Of a DNA stretch of 64,000 nt, positions 48,401 to 60,436 are shown piece after piece (the first letter of the stretch is position 1; the number at the start of each line of letters is the position of its first letter). Source of the stretch: Gossypium raimondii. Taxonomy: Eukaryota; Streptophyta; Magnoliopsida; Malvales; Malvaceae. The stretch lies in the NCBI RefSeq assembly GCF_025698545.1, contig NC_068571.1, forward strand, positions 40,271,733-40,335,732, written 5' to 3'. Below the pieces are notes generated by a model that was not told the origin of the DNA, did not search any database, and was given only the letters and a program-made list of their open reading frames with translations. The position numbers were made by a program, and so were the translations under genes.

Positions 48401-49200
48401 CGCTCATCCACACCTCTATCCTTATCCAAACTCTAGCTCATCGTTCCATCCAACTCTCATAACCATCGACTAACCATCGATGACCCTCTTTTCACCGGAG
48501 CACGCAATGAGATATCCCATCCAAATATGATCTTAGTCGAATCCACCCTCACCCTTATTAGACAAAAGTTCTCCCCATGTCCAAGCTTACCACAGAAGAA
48601 ACAAAATAGACTGAGCTTTTCATACTAAAATCTGGCATATATCGTTCTACTAGTCCCCAACACAATCTTCTTTTTACGCTTTAATGGAAGCCGAACATCC
48701 AGTCAAACTTTAATCCTCATATACCTTTTTACAACCGAAGATCTTCGTACCATAAACAAGGAAACTCCCTAAAGAAGAACTAAATTGTCACGCCATTGCT
48801 TCCGACATTAGACCCAAAGGAAAATCGTGTATCTGCACCCAAAACTCCGCATATATCAGTGGCAGCATACTCAGATCCTCCCTTGGTTGGATCTTATGCA
48901 TCAACAGTAAATGATTGTTAAAAGACCACGGTGTCCCCTCAAAAACCCGATTCATGTCAACTTCATGGAAAAACTGGAACATAACATGCTTCTCACCCAG
49001 ATATGTGATAGAGATACCACCAATAGGGTGCCATAAATCAGCCATTGTATTCCTCAATGAAGGGAAATGCATTACACTATCTGTCAAGCAACTTCCAACC
49101 AAACAGAACTTGTAGTCTTCTTCTAACTCATTTTCCTCCTCTTGAAATGCCTCCTCCTCCCGTCGACAAGAACCAGATTTGCTACGAACCCTAATCAAAA
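45491..49200 (-). pseudogene. L1-type LINE: ORF1 (DUF4283/zinc knuckle), endonuclease and reverse transcriptase, decayed
   Basis: Reading on the minus strand from 49198, a DUF4283-like gag comes first (NTMADLWHPIGGISITYLGE, VFEGTPWSFNNHLLLMHKIQ, AEFWVQIHDFPLGLMSEAMA). A CCHC knuckle (CFFCGKLGHGENFC) lies near 48560-48600, then degenerate endonuclease sequence at about 47200-48000. The reverse transcriptase (47186-46430) has CFNWVTNGDKNNTFFHK, HIVLISKVCGPRSMTQFRPI, and, after a frameshift, QGAFIPGRQISDNILIAYKI. The KAPG-type segment before GKDVTKYC is deleted. The expected FADD catalytic motif reads FASG (about 46145). It is a dead copy, and it continues across the Copia insertion at 40282. 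Confidence 0.87.
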
Positions 49201-51211
49201 TGTGTCAAAATAACAGACGATCAGAATTACTCAATCATAAGCGATCAGAATTAATAAACATATAGCCAATGTTAAAATCTTAATTCTGAGTATTAATGCT
49301 TTTTAATTTTTTTAAGTATTAATTAGTTAATTACATTAACTTATATTTTTTTCACTTATATTTTAATTGTGAGAATTTTTAATTTTTTATTATTCTCACA
49401 ATACTTTTGAAAATAAATTAACAATATTGTAGTTAAAACATATATTGTTAAATTGTATTCTTAATATTTGATTACTTAATAAAATTTAACAAATATTTTA
49501 AAACAAAAAATATTAAATATGAAATATGAAATATTATTTTACATTTAATAAAATCGAATAAGCTAATACAGACTTGGTAAATAAAACTAAGGGTACAGTA
49601 TTCTACCAATAAATCTAAATTCTTAAATTATAAAATACAAAATTTCTTATAAATAAAAAATAAAAAATTGATATATTAAACATTTACTTTATAATTTTAG
49701 TTATTAATAAATATAATTAAAAAGACAAGCCATGTATAGCAGGACTATATTCCTAGTATATATATAATGTTTAAAAAACTTTTTAATCAGAATACTTTTA
49801 TTATCCATCATATTACTAAATTAACTTTTAAAAAGATTATAATTTTATTTAGAATTATTAGTTAAAAAAGTTATTATTTCAATAAAACTCTAAGCGAAAA
49901 TATAGCAAAAAATGTGATAATTATAGTTATAAATCAATTTAAAATTATTAATTAAAAATTAAGGTAAATAAAAGTTTTACTTGAATAGAGTAAAATAGAG
50001 TTATTACTTGAATAAAACTCTAAACATACTAACTATCACTTAATTAATATTATAATTATATACAAATTAAAATTTAAGTTTAGGTTTATAAATCGCATTC
50101 ACTAGTTAGACATATTCATTCAAGTAACATCTATTGGTGAAAAATTAAAACAATGATTATTCAAGAGGCAATATCGACAATGGCACTAGAGAGCGATAGA
50201 AGATTATTTTAATTGATGAAGAAGTAATATAATGTTATGATACTATTCTTTAATTTTTTTATACAAGTTTTCATATTGTTTGAAGCGAGCACTCTTAAAA
50301 CCGTTTTTTATCAATTTGTTATTTGTTTGGTGCATGTGAAAAATATTTTGAAACTAAGTCAATTTCAACAATTATTTTAAATTATTATTATTAAATGTGT
50401 TTATTAATTTAGTTTAAATATCTTTCCTATTTATGATGAACTATTATTATAATTATTGCATGTTGTTTTATCCTTTTCTATTTTTTCAAATTAATATTAT
50501 ATTTTAATTTCTTATATAGTTCTAAATTTGTATATTATTTAAAAACTAAGAGATATCACTATATATAACAATAATTAAAATTAATTAAAATTAAGTACGT
50601 AAAATCACATACAACACATTTGATATTAGATATTAGATATTAGTATTATATAAATATGAGAATATTATATATATAGATATATCTCAATTGCATATAAATA
50701 CATTTATATGAAATTATTAATTACGTTAAATAACTTATTAAATGATTATATTTTAATTTCAAATGTAATTACAAAAATAAAAGATAATTAAGATAAAAAG
50801 ATTAGATTAATTTAAAATAATAATATCTTGTACACACTAATACAAACCAAAGTGGATTATACTGACACCAACCGAAATTTATTAATTTTGATTTACTATC
50901 AAATGACTTGTTTATTTTTGGAGGGAATTTTATTTAACATTGAGAAAATTTTCCAAGAGAGTTGCAATTTTAAGGAAAAGGTGGGTTACAGGTGGGATGT
51001 CCTTAGAATGAATCAGACCCTGTGCAATCTTTTAATGCTTTGAAAAAGAACATATAAGCAGAGCAATGTGTGGGGCCACAAACAAGATTCTCCACTCATT
51101 ATCTTATTTTCAGGTTAAGGATGCTTACTAAAGGTGCTTGTACGCTGGAATAAAGTAGCACTCAGAATAAAGTAGCCGACTTGGATTTCTCAATTTCTTC
51201 CCTCACTTGAA
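49201..51211. other. AT-rich intergenic sequence
   Basis: This is very AT-rich and has no recognisable gene. The last 200 bp, before the ATG at 51212, are less AT-rich and could be a promoter and leader. Confidence 0.5.
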
Positions 51212-51390
51212 ATGGCTATTCTTACACTTACCCCTTATCCAAACCTCAGTTTTCTGACAACCCAGTTCTTCTCCACCAATATAAATGCAGCGTATCAGCA
51301 TGTGGCTCCTGCCGAATTTACAGCAGAAATTTCCAAAAATAGAATTTTTAAGATATCATTACTTGCCCGAATCAATCCAATAACTCATGG
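51212..51390 (+). pseudogene. Possible 5' exon of a plastid-protein gene, cut by the MULE
   Basis: An ATG at 51212 opens MAILTLTPYPNLSFLTTQFF, then STNINAAYQHVAPAEFTAEI and SKNRIFKISLLARINPITHG. This is Ser/Thr-rich and poor in acidic residues at the start, as in chloroplast transit peptides. The frame runs straight into sequence that looks like the start of the MULE (near 51390: GGGGATTTTTATCTAAATATT). Upstream composition changes from AT-rich spacer to a more balanced leader. No continuation was found at the other side of the MULE within the window. I do not recognise the protein. It may instead be a chance frame. Confidence 0.4.
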
Positions 51391-52747
51391 GGATTTTTAT
51401 CTAAATATTACAAAATAAAAATAAAAAATAACCAAAATATTATATATTTTTTTTATTTACGAAAATATTACAAAAAATAGAAAAAAAAGCCTGCGTGATG
51501 TGACAGGCGATTGATAGGCGGCACCAAAGATGCCATTCCAATGGGCGGCACCACTCGTGTTATTATTTTTTGTATAATAAATAGAGAAAGAGGAGGTGCT
51601 GCGGAAAAAAGAGAAAAAGAGAGAAAGAGAAGAAGAAAAAAATGTATTTTTTTGTATAATTTTTATTATTTTTTGTTGTTACTTTAGTTATTAAGATTAA
51701 TAAAAACTAAAATTGATAGTTTTAGTTAGTATTATTATTATTATTAGTTTTAGGGTTTAGATGTTACGTAGTATTATTGTTAGTAAAAACTAGTATTATT
51801 ATTATGGTTAGTTATTATTTTAATAAAACCCTAATTATTATTGTTAGTTACTATTATTTTGAGTATAAAACTATTATTATTTTTATTGTGTTAGTTATTA
51901 GGATCGTTGGTTAAACGATGTTCATTTACAAAATGATAACTGAAAAAGTATGAGCTTAAGGATGAAAAATTGCATATTGAAACATTAATTTTTGTTATTT
52001 AAGTAATTTATTTACCGTTGGATAATTTTTTTGAGATTTTGTTTATTTTTTGACAGATTGAATATTGAATATGGATGATAAGTTTTTTGTATGCGCTTAT
52101 TTCGATGGAGTCATCTTGACAACAAGTGTTGGATGTGTATTTGAATGTCGGCAACAAATAGCAATGAGATTTAATAGAAATGTCTCGTTGGATGAAATGA
52201 AGGCAAGGATTAATGCAAAAATTCTTAGACGTTGTGGGAGAAGGGTATCAAAAATTTTCTACAAGTTTTCAGTTTCGACAAATCTGGTCAAATTCACTGA
52301 AATGGAAGTTGTAGACGACGAAGACGTGGAGACAATGGTCGCTCTTTACTATGGGAATGGGAGTGACAAGAATGCACCGATTCACTTATTTGTTGAGTTA
52401 GCCGATATGGAGCAAAATGAAGATGTCAATGCATCCGATGAAGAACACAGAGCTCAAGAACCGTGGATGGTGGCTCCAATATCATACGTTGATAGTGAAT
52501 CGACTATGGGTGAGATCAGTATCGATCTGAATATTACACCCGATATTGATGTGGTTGGTGGTGAAGAAGAAGGTGGTAGCGATCATTGGGATGAAGAGGT
52601 CGATAGTGACGGTGATCCCGATCTGGACGATGTACCTGATGATATTGACGATGAAGATGTCAACAACGATGGAAACATTGACGCTTCTTCGGTCGAGGAG
52701 CAGATGCGGCGTATTTTGATACACAATAATCCTAGGCTAGGGGTGTT

Positions 52748-52915
52748 CAGTCAGTTAACCGACCGGTTAACCGACCCGAAATTGTTATAACCGAATTAAC
52801 CGACCTCCCAAATTTTTTAACCGTTAACCGAACCGAATTTTTTTTAAAATAATTAACCGAACCAAAATTTTTTTCGGTAAATAAGGTCGGTTAACCGAAT
52901 TAACCGAAAAATATG
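52748..52915. repeat. Left subterminal AACCGA repeat cluster of the hAT element
   Basis: About ten copies of TTAACCGA/AACCGACC in both orientations occur in some 170 bp. They are candidate transposase-binding sites. Confidence 0.85.
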
Positions 52916-53414
52916 TGTTGTTCATTTTTGGTTAAAAATTACCCGAATTACCCGAAAATTACCCAAATTACCTGAATAAAATCACTACATAATTAAAAAC
53001 ATTACGTAAATCTTTGAATCACTACATGACTAAAAATATTACATAAGTCTTTGAATCACTACATAATTAAAAACATTACATAAGTCTTGAATTAACACAT
53101 AATTGAAATGTAAGTTTTAATATTCTCCATTTATATCCATTTCATCTCTCCAAAATATCTCCATTTGCATTAAACTTAAAAAAAAAAACATGAGCAAAAA
53201 TTTAGCATATAATAGAAATATACGCATTTAAAAAAATCAAATAATATAAACAAACGAATAGATTATAGATTAACAAGAATAAGATAGTAGTAAGCATATC
53301 CTTCAACTCATGAAAGCTCATGAATCTAGGGTAGGCTCTAATGCATTCCAAGAAATGTCTAAACATTGAATCAATTAAATAAGTAAGAGTGATATGGTAA
53401 AAAAATTGAAACTA

Positions 53415-56400
53415 TTAAAATAAAACAATAAACATACCATTTTCAATCTTGTCAAGCTCTTGGATTTGTTCTTCAATCTTTTTTATGTCTTCTTGTGATG
53501 ATGATCTTCGAATCCAATCTTGAGTACACACAAGAGCTTGTACAATTTTAAAAGTTAAAGAACTCCTATATTGATCAAGCACACGCCCCCCGGTGCTAAA
53601 TACAGACTCTGAAGCAACCATAGAAACCGGTATAGCTAACACATCTCTGGCAATTTTTGAAAGAGTGGGAAATCTAGGGCTGTTCACTTTCCACCACAAT
53701 AAAATATCAAAATCTTCAACAAATTCTTCATTAACCTCAGCTAGATATTTATCCAACTCAGTTGGTTTATCCTCAACCCAAATTTCCAACTCACGCTTTT
53801 TATACAAAGCTTGCATTCGCCTTTTCATTTTTTGTTGTGGTTCACCAATAGAAACATGTGTTGACACACTCGATTGGCTACAAGTACTATGAAGTGGAGG
53901 CTTATACTCATCAAACAATTCATACAAAGATTCCTTCAACTTTTGCATCATTTCACAAGCTTTTTCAGAACTAGACATTTCACTATGTGCAAATTCAAGA
54001 TACTTTAGTTTTTGTCTAGGATCTAAAACACAAGCAACAAACATATGCAAATTCATCTTATCAATATCACCCCAATACTTATCATACTTCTCTTTCATCT
54101 TGATGGCCATAACATTGAAATCAATATTACTATTTAACTGAGCATCTCGTAAAAGAATATCAATTTCGGAAAGTTCATCAAAAAAATTATTGGACGTGAC
54201 ATATGAAGTGCCGATATCATAAAGTGACTTCATAAAAGTGTTCCAAGAAATCCCTCAAGTTTCTAACATTATCCCAATCATCCACACTAGGCCAACCCTC
54301 TCCCCTTTCAAGTTTAGCCCTAAAGTTTGTATCTTGCTCCTCAAATCTCTCAAAAGCTCTCTCAAAGTTCTGAGCAGTGTCTAACATTAAGTAGGTCGAG
54401 TTCCACCTAGTACAAACATCAAGACACAACATCTTCTTGCACTCTATCTTTTCCACCACAACACACTCCTTAAACTTTTGTAATCTAGCTGGAGATTGTC
54501 TCACATATCTAACAGCCCCCCTAACACGTTCAACAAATTTATTCATTTCCTTTAAGCCTTCAACAACAATCAAATTCGCAATGTGTGCCATGCATCTCAT
54601 ATGAAGATATTTACTATTTTGAACTAAACCCCCTCGAGGGTTATATTTCTTTCTCAAATAACCAATAGCAACATCATTTGAACTTGTATTATCAACAGTA
54701 ACAGTAAACAACTTATCAATCCCCCAATTCAACAAGCATTTCTCAATCACCACCACAATGGACTCACCCTTATGACTAAAAATTGGACAAAAGTTTAAAA
54801 TCTTTTTATTCAATTTCCAATCGTTATCAATAAAGTGAGCAGTGATACACAAATAATTAACTCTTTGCAAAGATGTCCATGTGTCAGTAGTTAAGCAAAC
54901 TCTAGAACAAGAACTTCTCAAAAGTTGTTTTATCTTGACCCTTTCATCTAAATACAATTGATAAACATCCCTAGTCATAGTAGTTCGTGAAGGAATATGA
55001 AACTTAGGACATGCTGTCGAAACCATTTTTAATTTTGAAAAATAGGAATCGACTTTTAAAAAGGGAAATGGGAGTCGCCACCGATCCTTTATTGAGGTGT
55101 GATTGGTTCACCTTTAAAAACAATTTTGGTCTGCGAATTTTGAGAAAATAGGTTCGGGAGTCGGTTACGCACGAGGAAGGGTTAGCACCCTCGTAACGCC
55201 CAAAATTGGTACCGAATCGATTATTTAATGTCTTAATGTCGAATTTTTGAAAAGATTTTAAAATACGATCCTTTGAAAAGAAAATTTGAGTAAAATGAAT
55301 TGGACGATGAGACTCACTTATTTCAAAGAAATAAATCGTGACACTCAATAAGTTAGAGTGCAACATTTTAAATCCTCAAAATTAAATTTATCTCTTGACT
55401 TTTAAAACCTATGCATTTTGAGAAGGATTTCCGATTATTTGGGTCAAATGTGAAAATCAAAACCCAGTAAGTTAGGGTTTAATTTCACAAAATTCCTAAA
55501 TATCAAATATCGCCTTTATTTAGAAGAATCCCCATCTCGAGAAAACAACATGTCATATCCAATACGTTAGGACACCACGCGTCGAATTCCCGAGAATGAG
55601 CTTTATATTTATAAATCATAAGGTTTTGTTACAAAAGAGATACTTGGCTATATAAATTCATCAGAAAAATTGAAACCCAGTAAGTTAGGGCACAATTCTC
55701 TCGAGGATCATGAATAGCGGGTATTTTGACAAATTGCGAAATAAGATGATTCTAATGTTTTTATTGAAACACGGTAAAAACGCAGTGATTAAACGAACAA
55801 TGAATCATGCAAAATTTGAATAGTAAATGTACACCAATGAGTGATGAACAATAAATCAATAAATACAATAACAATAGTTTCCATGATGCATTATGCCAAT
55901 ATCAACATCAACATTCAAAGATTATTAGTTTAAAAGGAAGATAAAATGTAACTTATAAAATAAAAATGAGAATAAATAAATTTAGAATTTAAAAATATAC
56001 ACAAGATTATACCAAAAAGTAATTAATATGAAGATTTGAAACGATTTGATAATAGAACTAAAAACAAATAAAATGTTTAAATGAATTTTAACGGAAGAAT
56101 TGTAAGAAAAGAAATGAATAAATCTTAAAATTAATATATATACACTTTGATTTATATAAGTAAAAAAATCTTAATGTAAATAATAACATATATGGTCATA
56201 ATATATAATAAAGTTAAAATAAGTAAAATAGAATAGCAAATTTGAAAGAAATAGAATATTTGTGCATAAAATAATTCAATATTATATATATGTATGGAAA
56301 AACATGAGATATTATTATGAAAAACTTTGGAGCTAAATGTATATATATACATATATGAATTTTTAAAAATATATGTATATAAGTTATACTAAGATAATAT

Positions 56401-58283
56401 AAAATGTATATAGTAAAATATTTGTGAAAATTAATAATAATACGTAAAAACATAAAATAATACCATATAATAAAATAAAAAGATCTATATAATAAGATTA
56501 AGTAAAAACTAATAATAATAATAATGATAATAATGGAAATATTAAACTAATTAAAAAGAAACAAATAACACAGAAAATGATTAAATTGCAACTAAAACGA
56601 AATTAATCGGGAAAAACATAAATACACAAAATAAGGGCCAATGTGCAATGCGCGAATAACATGGAGGGTTAATTAGAAAATATTCTCAGCCCTCCAAAAC
56701 GCTGCGTTGCGGCATGGACTAAAATAAAATGAAAAGCAAATTAAAGGGCGAAATTTAAAAAAGGAAAAGAACCGATTTGAACCCAGAACAAAAGAGAGAG
56801 GACCGGGAGTGCAATTATCCCTCCCTCTACCAAAACGCGCTGATCTAGCCGCGGTTGGATCGGGTCATCGGGTATGGCCGCTAGACGGCGTCGTTTGGAC
56901 GCTAGGAACCCTAGCTCAAAACGGCGCCGTATAATATCATTATTTAAACAAAATTTTCTAAAAAAAAAACATTAGCAGCCTAGTTTTAAAAAAAAAACAA
57001 TTTGCTTCTTGTTTTCTCTGTTAGGGTTTTGACCCTAGCCTTCACCGCCGTCAGTACGCCGCATCTCCGCCGCGATTACACTCAATAGTGGTCGGAGCTG
57101 CACCCTTAGGGGCTTTTTAGCTCCTCCTCGCGCGGATCTGAAGGCGTTACCAGGTAAGCTTCTCCTTTATTTCCCTTTATTTTCTCTTTTGCCTATAAGA
57201 AATCTAAAACTAAGTTGAAGAAGCAGAAAAGAAGGAAGAAATCAAAATAAATTAAATTTCCAATCACCTTTCTTGAAACTTTTCTTTCTATTGCCTTTCT
57301 TTTTTAAAAAAACTTTCATACAATATTCGTGGGTCTCCCCCCTTACAGATTTTTTTAAATCGGCCTTTATAGTGCCGAAAAATCCAAAAGAATAATCAAA
57401 ATCTGAAATTTTTTACAACTGTTATCTGTCCTTTTTTTGTTTGGTACTGCGTTGCATTTGTTGCATTGCAGGTACGGGTACGGAGACGCGTGACGTGGCT
57501 CGACGCGTACGAAGGCAGAGGCTGGCGTGGAGCGGCTCGGAGGCGTGGCTCGTGGGGTCGAGGGAAACCCCTGGTGGCTACGGCGCCTGTGCTAGGGCTG
57601 AATGCCTAGGGCTTTCGTGTGTTGCTTAGTGTTTTGGGCTCATTTGGGTTATTGGGCTGATGTGTATAAATTGGGATTTTAGTGATTGGGCTTAAAATTT
57701 GAATTTGGCCCATTGTAATTGGACTTTATTAGACTATTTAATTTTGATTTTTCATTTGGTTTATTTCACTAACGGGCCGGGCAAATTGGGCCTATTACAC
57801 ATGCCACAAACATAAATTTCTTAAAACATTCACTCTCAACAAACTTGAAAGGTAATTCATCAATCAGAATTATTTGTGCTAATCCTTTCCTACATGCTTC
57901 TTGATCAAATCTCCAAGTTGAAAGATTCCCTTCCCCCCTTCAACTCCCTTTCTAGGTAAAACTAGTTGTCCTTGACTAGTGTCAACAACATTGCTAGGAT
58001 TTTTCTTACATGAACCAATATGATATTTCAATGACCCTGTACCATTTTTTTTCATATCACAATAAAATTCCTTTTCACAATAATTATATTTAACCTTACT
58101 TGCACCATCACTATTAATAAACTCAGTGAAGTGAGACCAAACTTCTGACCTTTGAGGAGGGGCTTTTCTTTTCCCGGTCGTAGTCCCCTTTGTTTGGATT
58201 GATGCTCCAACCCCCAAATTTTTAGAATCTATCGAAGTAGGAGGTGTAACACTACCCTCAATAGATGTTGGTTCGGTTGACAT
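53415..58283 (-). pseudogene. hAT (RICESLEEPER/Daysleeper-type) transposase, split by a solo LTR
   Basis: The N-terminal part (58283-57805) has a BED finger region, SEVWSHFTEFINSDGASKVK then YNYCEKEFYCDMKKNGTGSL and YHIGSC. The first zinc Cys of the usual CNYC is Tyr here. A frame change near 57895 is followed by ACRKGLAQIILIDELPFKFV, up to the LTR insertion. Coding resumes at 55014 with CPKFHIPSRTTMTRDVYQLY, then CLTTDTWTSLQRVNYLCITA, VTVDNTSSNDVAI, HMRCMAHIANLIV and DVCTRWNSTYLML. After a frameshift near 54230 comes the dimerisation domain FPTLSKIARDVLAIPVSMVA, then SESVFSTGGRVLD. The 3' exon may lie near 53150 (DEMDINGEY). It is non-functional. Confidence 0.9.
55015..57799. mobile_element. 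Solo LTR, 2785 bp, in the hAT transposase
   Basis: It begins TGTCGAAACCATTT and ends GGGCCTATTACA, with perfect 5-bp duplications CATGC at 55010-55014 and 57800-57804. No internal retroviral region is present. GGGAGTCGCCACCGATCC near 55068 and GGGTTAGCACCCTCGTAACG near 55180 are conserved-looking blocks I associate with a large plant gypsy LTR. The right third (about 56820-57160 and 57470-57610) is notably GC-rich and may hold the promoter. The orientation is probably plus from the layout, but this is not proved. Confidence 0.88.
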
Positions 58284-60254
58284 TCTGCAAGAAAAAAAGT
58301 ATATAATAAATTAAAATAATACGACAAACTTGGAGTCAAGGACAATATTGTTTACAAAATCCAGAAACTTAATTAAATTGATGCAATATTATTTAGATCA
58401 TTTATATCAAGAGTTTAAAAAAACTTTACAAAGTCCAAAATGATATAAAGTTTTTTTTAAATGAAGTTAATGATTAAGTCCAAAATGAATTATATTAGTA
58501 ATCAGTTATTTGTACTATAATGATTTGATTTTACTTAATAATTACTCGAGAGTTTGATTATAATTTGGTAATAATGATCCCACGAGACAAGTAAAAGATT
58601 AGTTAAACATCAAGAAATGTGCCCAAAGAATGAATTACATATGGCCAACGGAAAAGGAGAATAGCATTAAGAAATAAAAAGCAATTATATCCAAATTTTC
58701 AAGAGTAATTTGTAAGAAAAAGACAAAACCATATCCCGATACATAATGCACATCATCCAACATTTTCAATTGGAAATGTCTTAAAATCACTAAAAACGAC
58801 TTACGTAATGTTAGCGTTTATATAGGGTTATCATTTATTTCTATTTTGATTAATATTGTTTGTAAATTTAAATATTAGTGTGTATATGTATATGTATATA
58901 TTTAAAATGTTCTTCTTTTATTTTTCAAATCTTAAAATTGAAGTCTAATGGTTGATAATTTAAAATCATTTTTAAATTTAGATTCATTATAACGTCATAG
59001 TTGACTTCCATACAACTAAATATTTATTTCTTATTTCAAAATGCCATACAAATAAATTTAATCTGTATTAACAACTGAACTTTAATTTTTAATCGAAAAA
59101 TAAAATGATTAAATTTTTAAAATAAAAGTACAAAAATTAAATTCAAAGTAAAGAATATGATAAGATATTAATTTCGAGTTTGTTGTAGTATATAATTATT
59201 GGTAGACTTGCTGGATGATGAAGTTATTTGTTGAATCTCGAAACAAATATGAATCCGACTTGAAAAAAATGAAATTTAAGATGGATTTCAGACAGTCTCG
59301 AACAATAATTTTCTTTGGCTATGTTTGTTTTTTTTTCTTATATATGTATAAATTCATAAAATAAATAAATAAAACATTAAACCCAACGCTCAAACCCACT
59401 TTCCCTTTAAAACTAAACAATGAAACCCAATCCAAATCTGACATTCCTCATCGGATGTTTTTTAGTGATAACCCAATCCAAATATATGATAACCCTATAT
59501 ACTAACATTACAGAAGCTGGTTTTTAGTGATTTTAAGACATTTCCAATTATTTCCAAATAAATAAGCATTATGTGCCTTTTCTATAGATATATTAAAATT
59601 ATATATTTTTCTTGGTACATTTTTTTAAATGTATTATTGTAATCGTAGTTTAGTGTTCAACAATAATTGATGAGGAAAAAATGAAATGAAAAAGATAGGT
59701 TACAGAAAAATATGGTCGCAAAATGCATTAATTGCAAAAATACTATCAGTCAACTACAGATTCAATAATTAGAAAAAAAAAAGAATACTATATCAGATCA
59801 GATCAGTCAACTACAGACATAGTACAGACCCATTCAAGAAATTGGAAAAAAAAAAAGAAAGGGAAATTAGAAGAAAGCAAACCTGGCCCAGGTCTGGGTA
59901 TTGGTGTGGTGGTCCGACACTCTGACTCGGCGACTCCGGTGGAAGAGAAAATGAGAAATAGTGTGTGAGTGAAAGTTTAAGTGTGTGATTTAGGGTGGGA
60001 TTTGACTGAGAGTGCGGTCTGAGATTGAAAATATTAGGGTTGGGTGTTAAGTGAAAGTGAAAGTGAAAATAGGGAGGGGAGGGGGGATTCGACTGAGAGC
60101 ATGGGGGTAGACTGTAGAGTAGTCAGGGCACTTGGGCTCTTCTTTGTTAGAGGCTCATCTTGAGAAATTGGACAGCTGACTTCTTTGTCTTTGAGAAGTG
60201 AGAAATGGCCTGTTTTAAATTTGGGCTGGGGCCTGGGTTTAAATTTAACTGGGT

Positions 60255-60436
60255 TAGGCCTTGTAAATTTCGATTTACCCAAATTTTTTTCGGTTAACCG
60301 ATCCGTTTCGAACCGATTTAACCGATAACTGAACAAACCAAAAAAATTTAACCGACCCCCGACCGAATTTTTTTGGTTCACCGACCGATTAACCAAACTC
60401 GGTCGGTTAACCGAAAAATTTCAGTTTTAACCGAAT
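60255..60436. repeat. Right subterminal AACCGA repeat cluster of the hAT element
   Basis: Repeated CGGTTAACCGA-type motifs mirror those at the left end; many are overlapping palindromes (GGTTAACC). Confidence 0.85.

Noticed and set aside
56152..56453. Overlapping minus-strand frames rich in Ile and Tyr in the solo LTR
   Set aside because: They come from AT-rich low-complexity sequence inside an LTR.
57441..57629. Arg/Gly-rich 62-codon frame in the GC-rich end of the solo LTR
   Set aside because: It has no homology features; its long frame is explained by high GC content.
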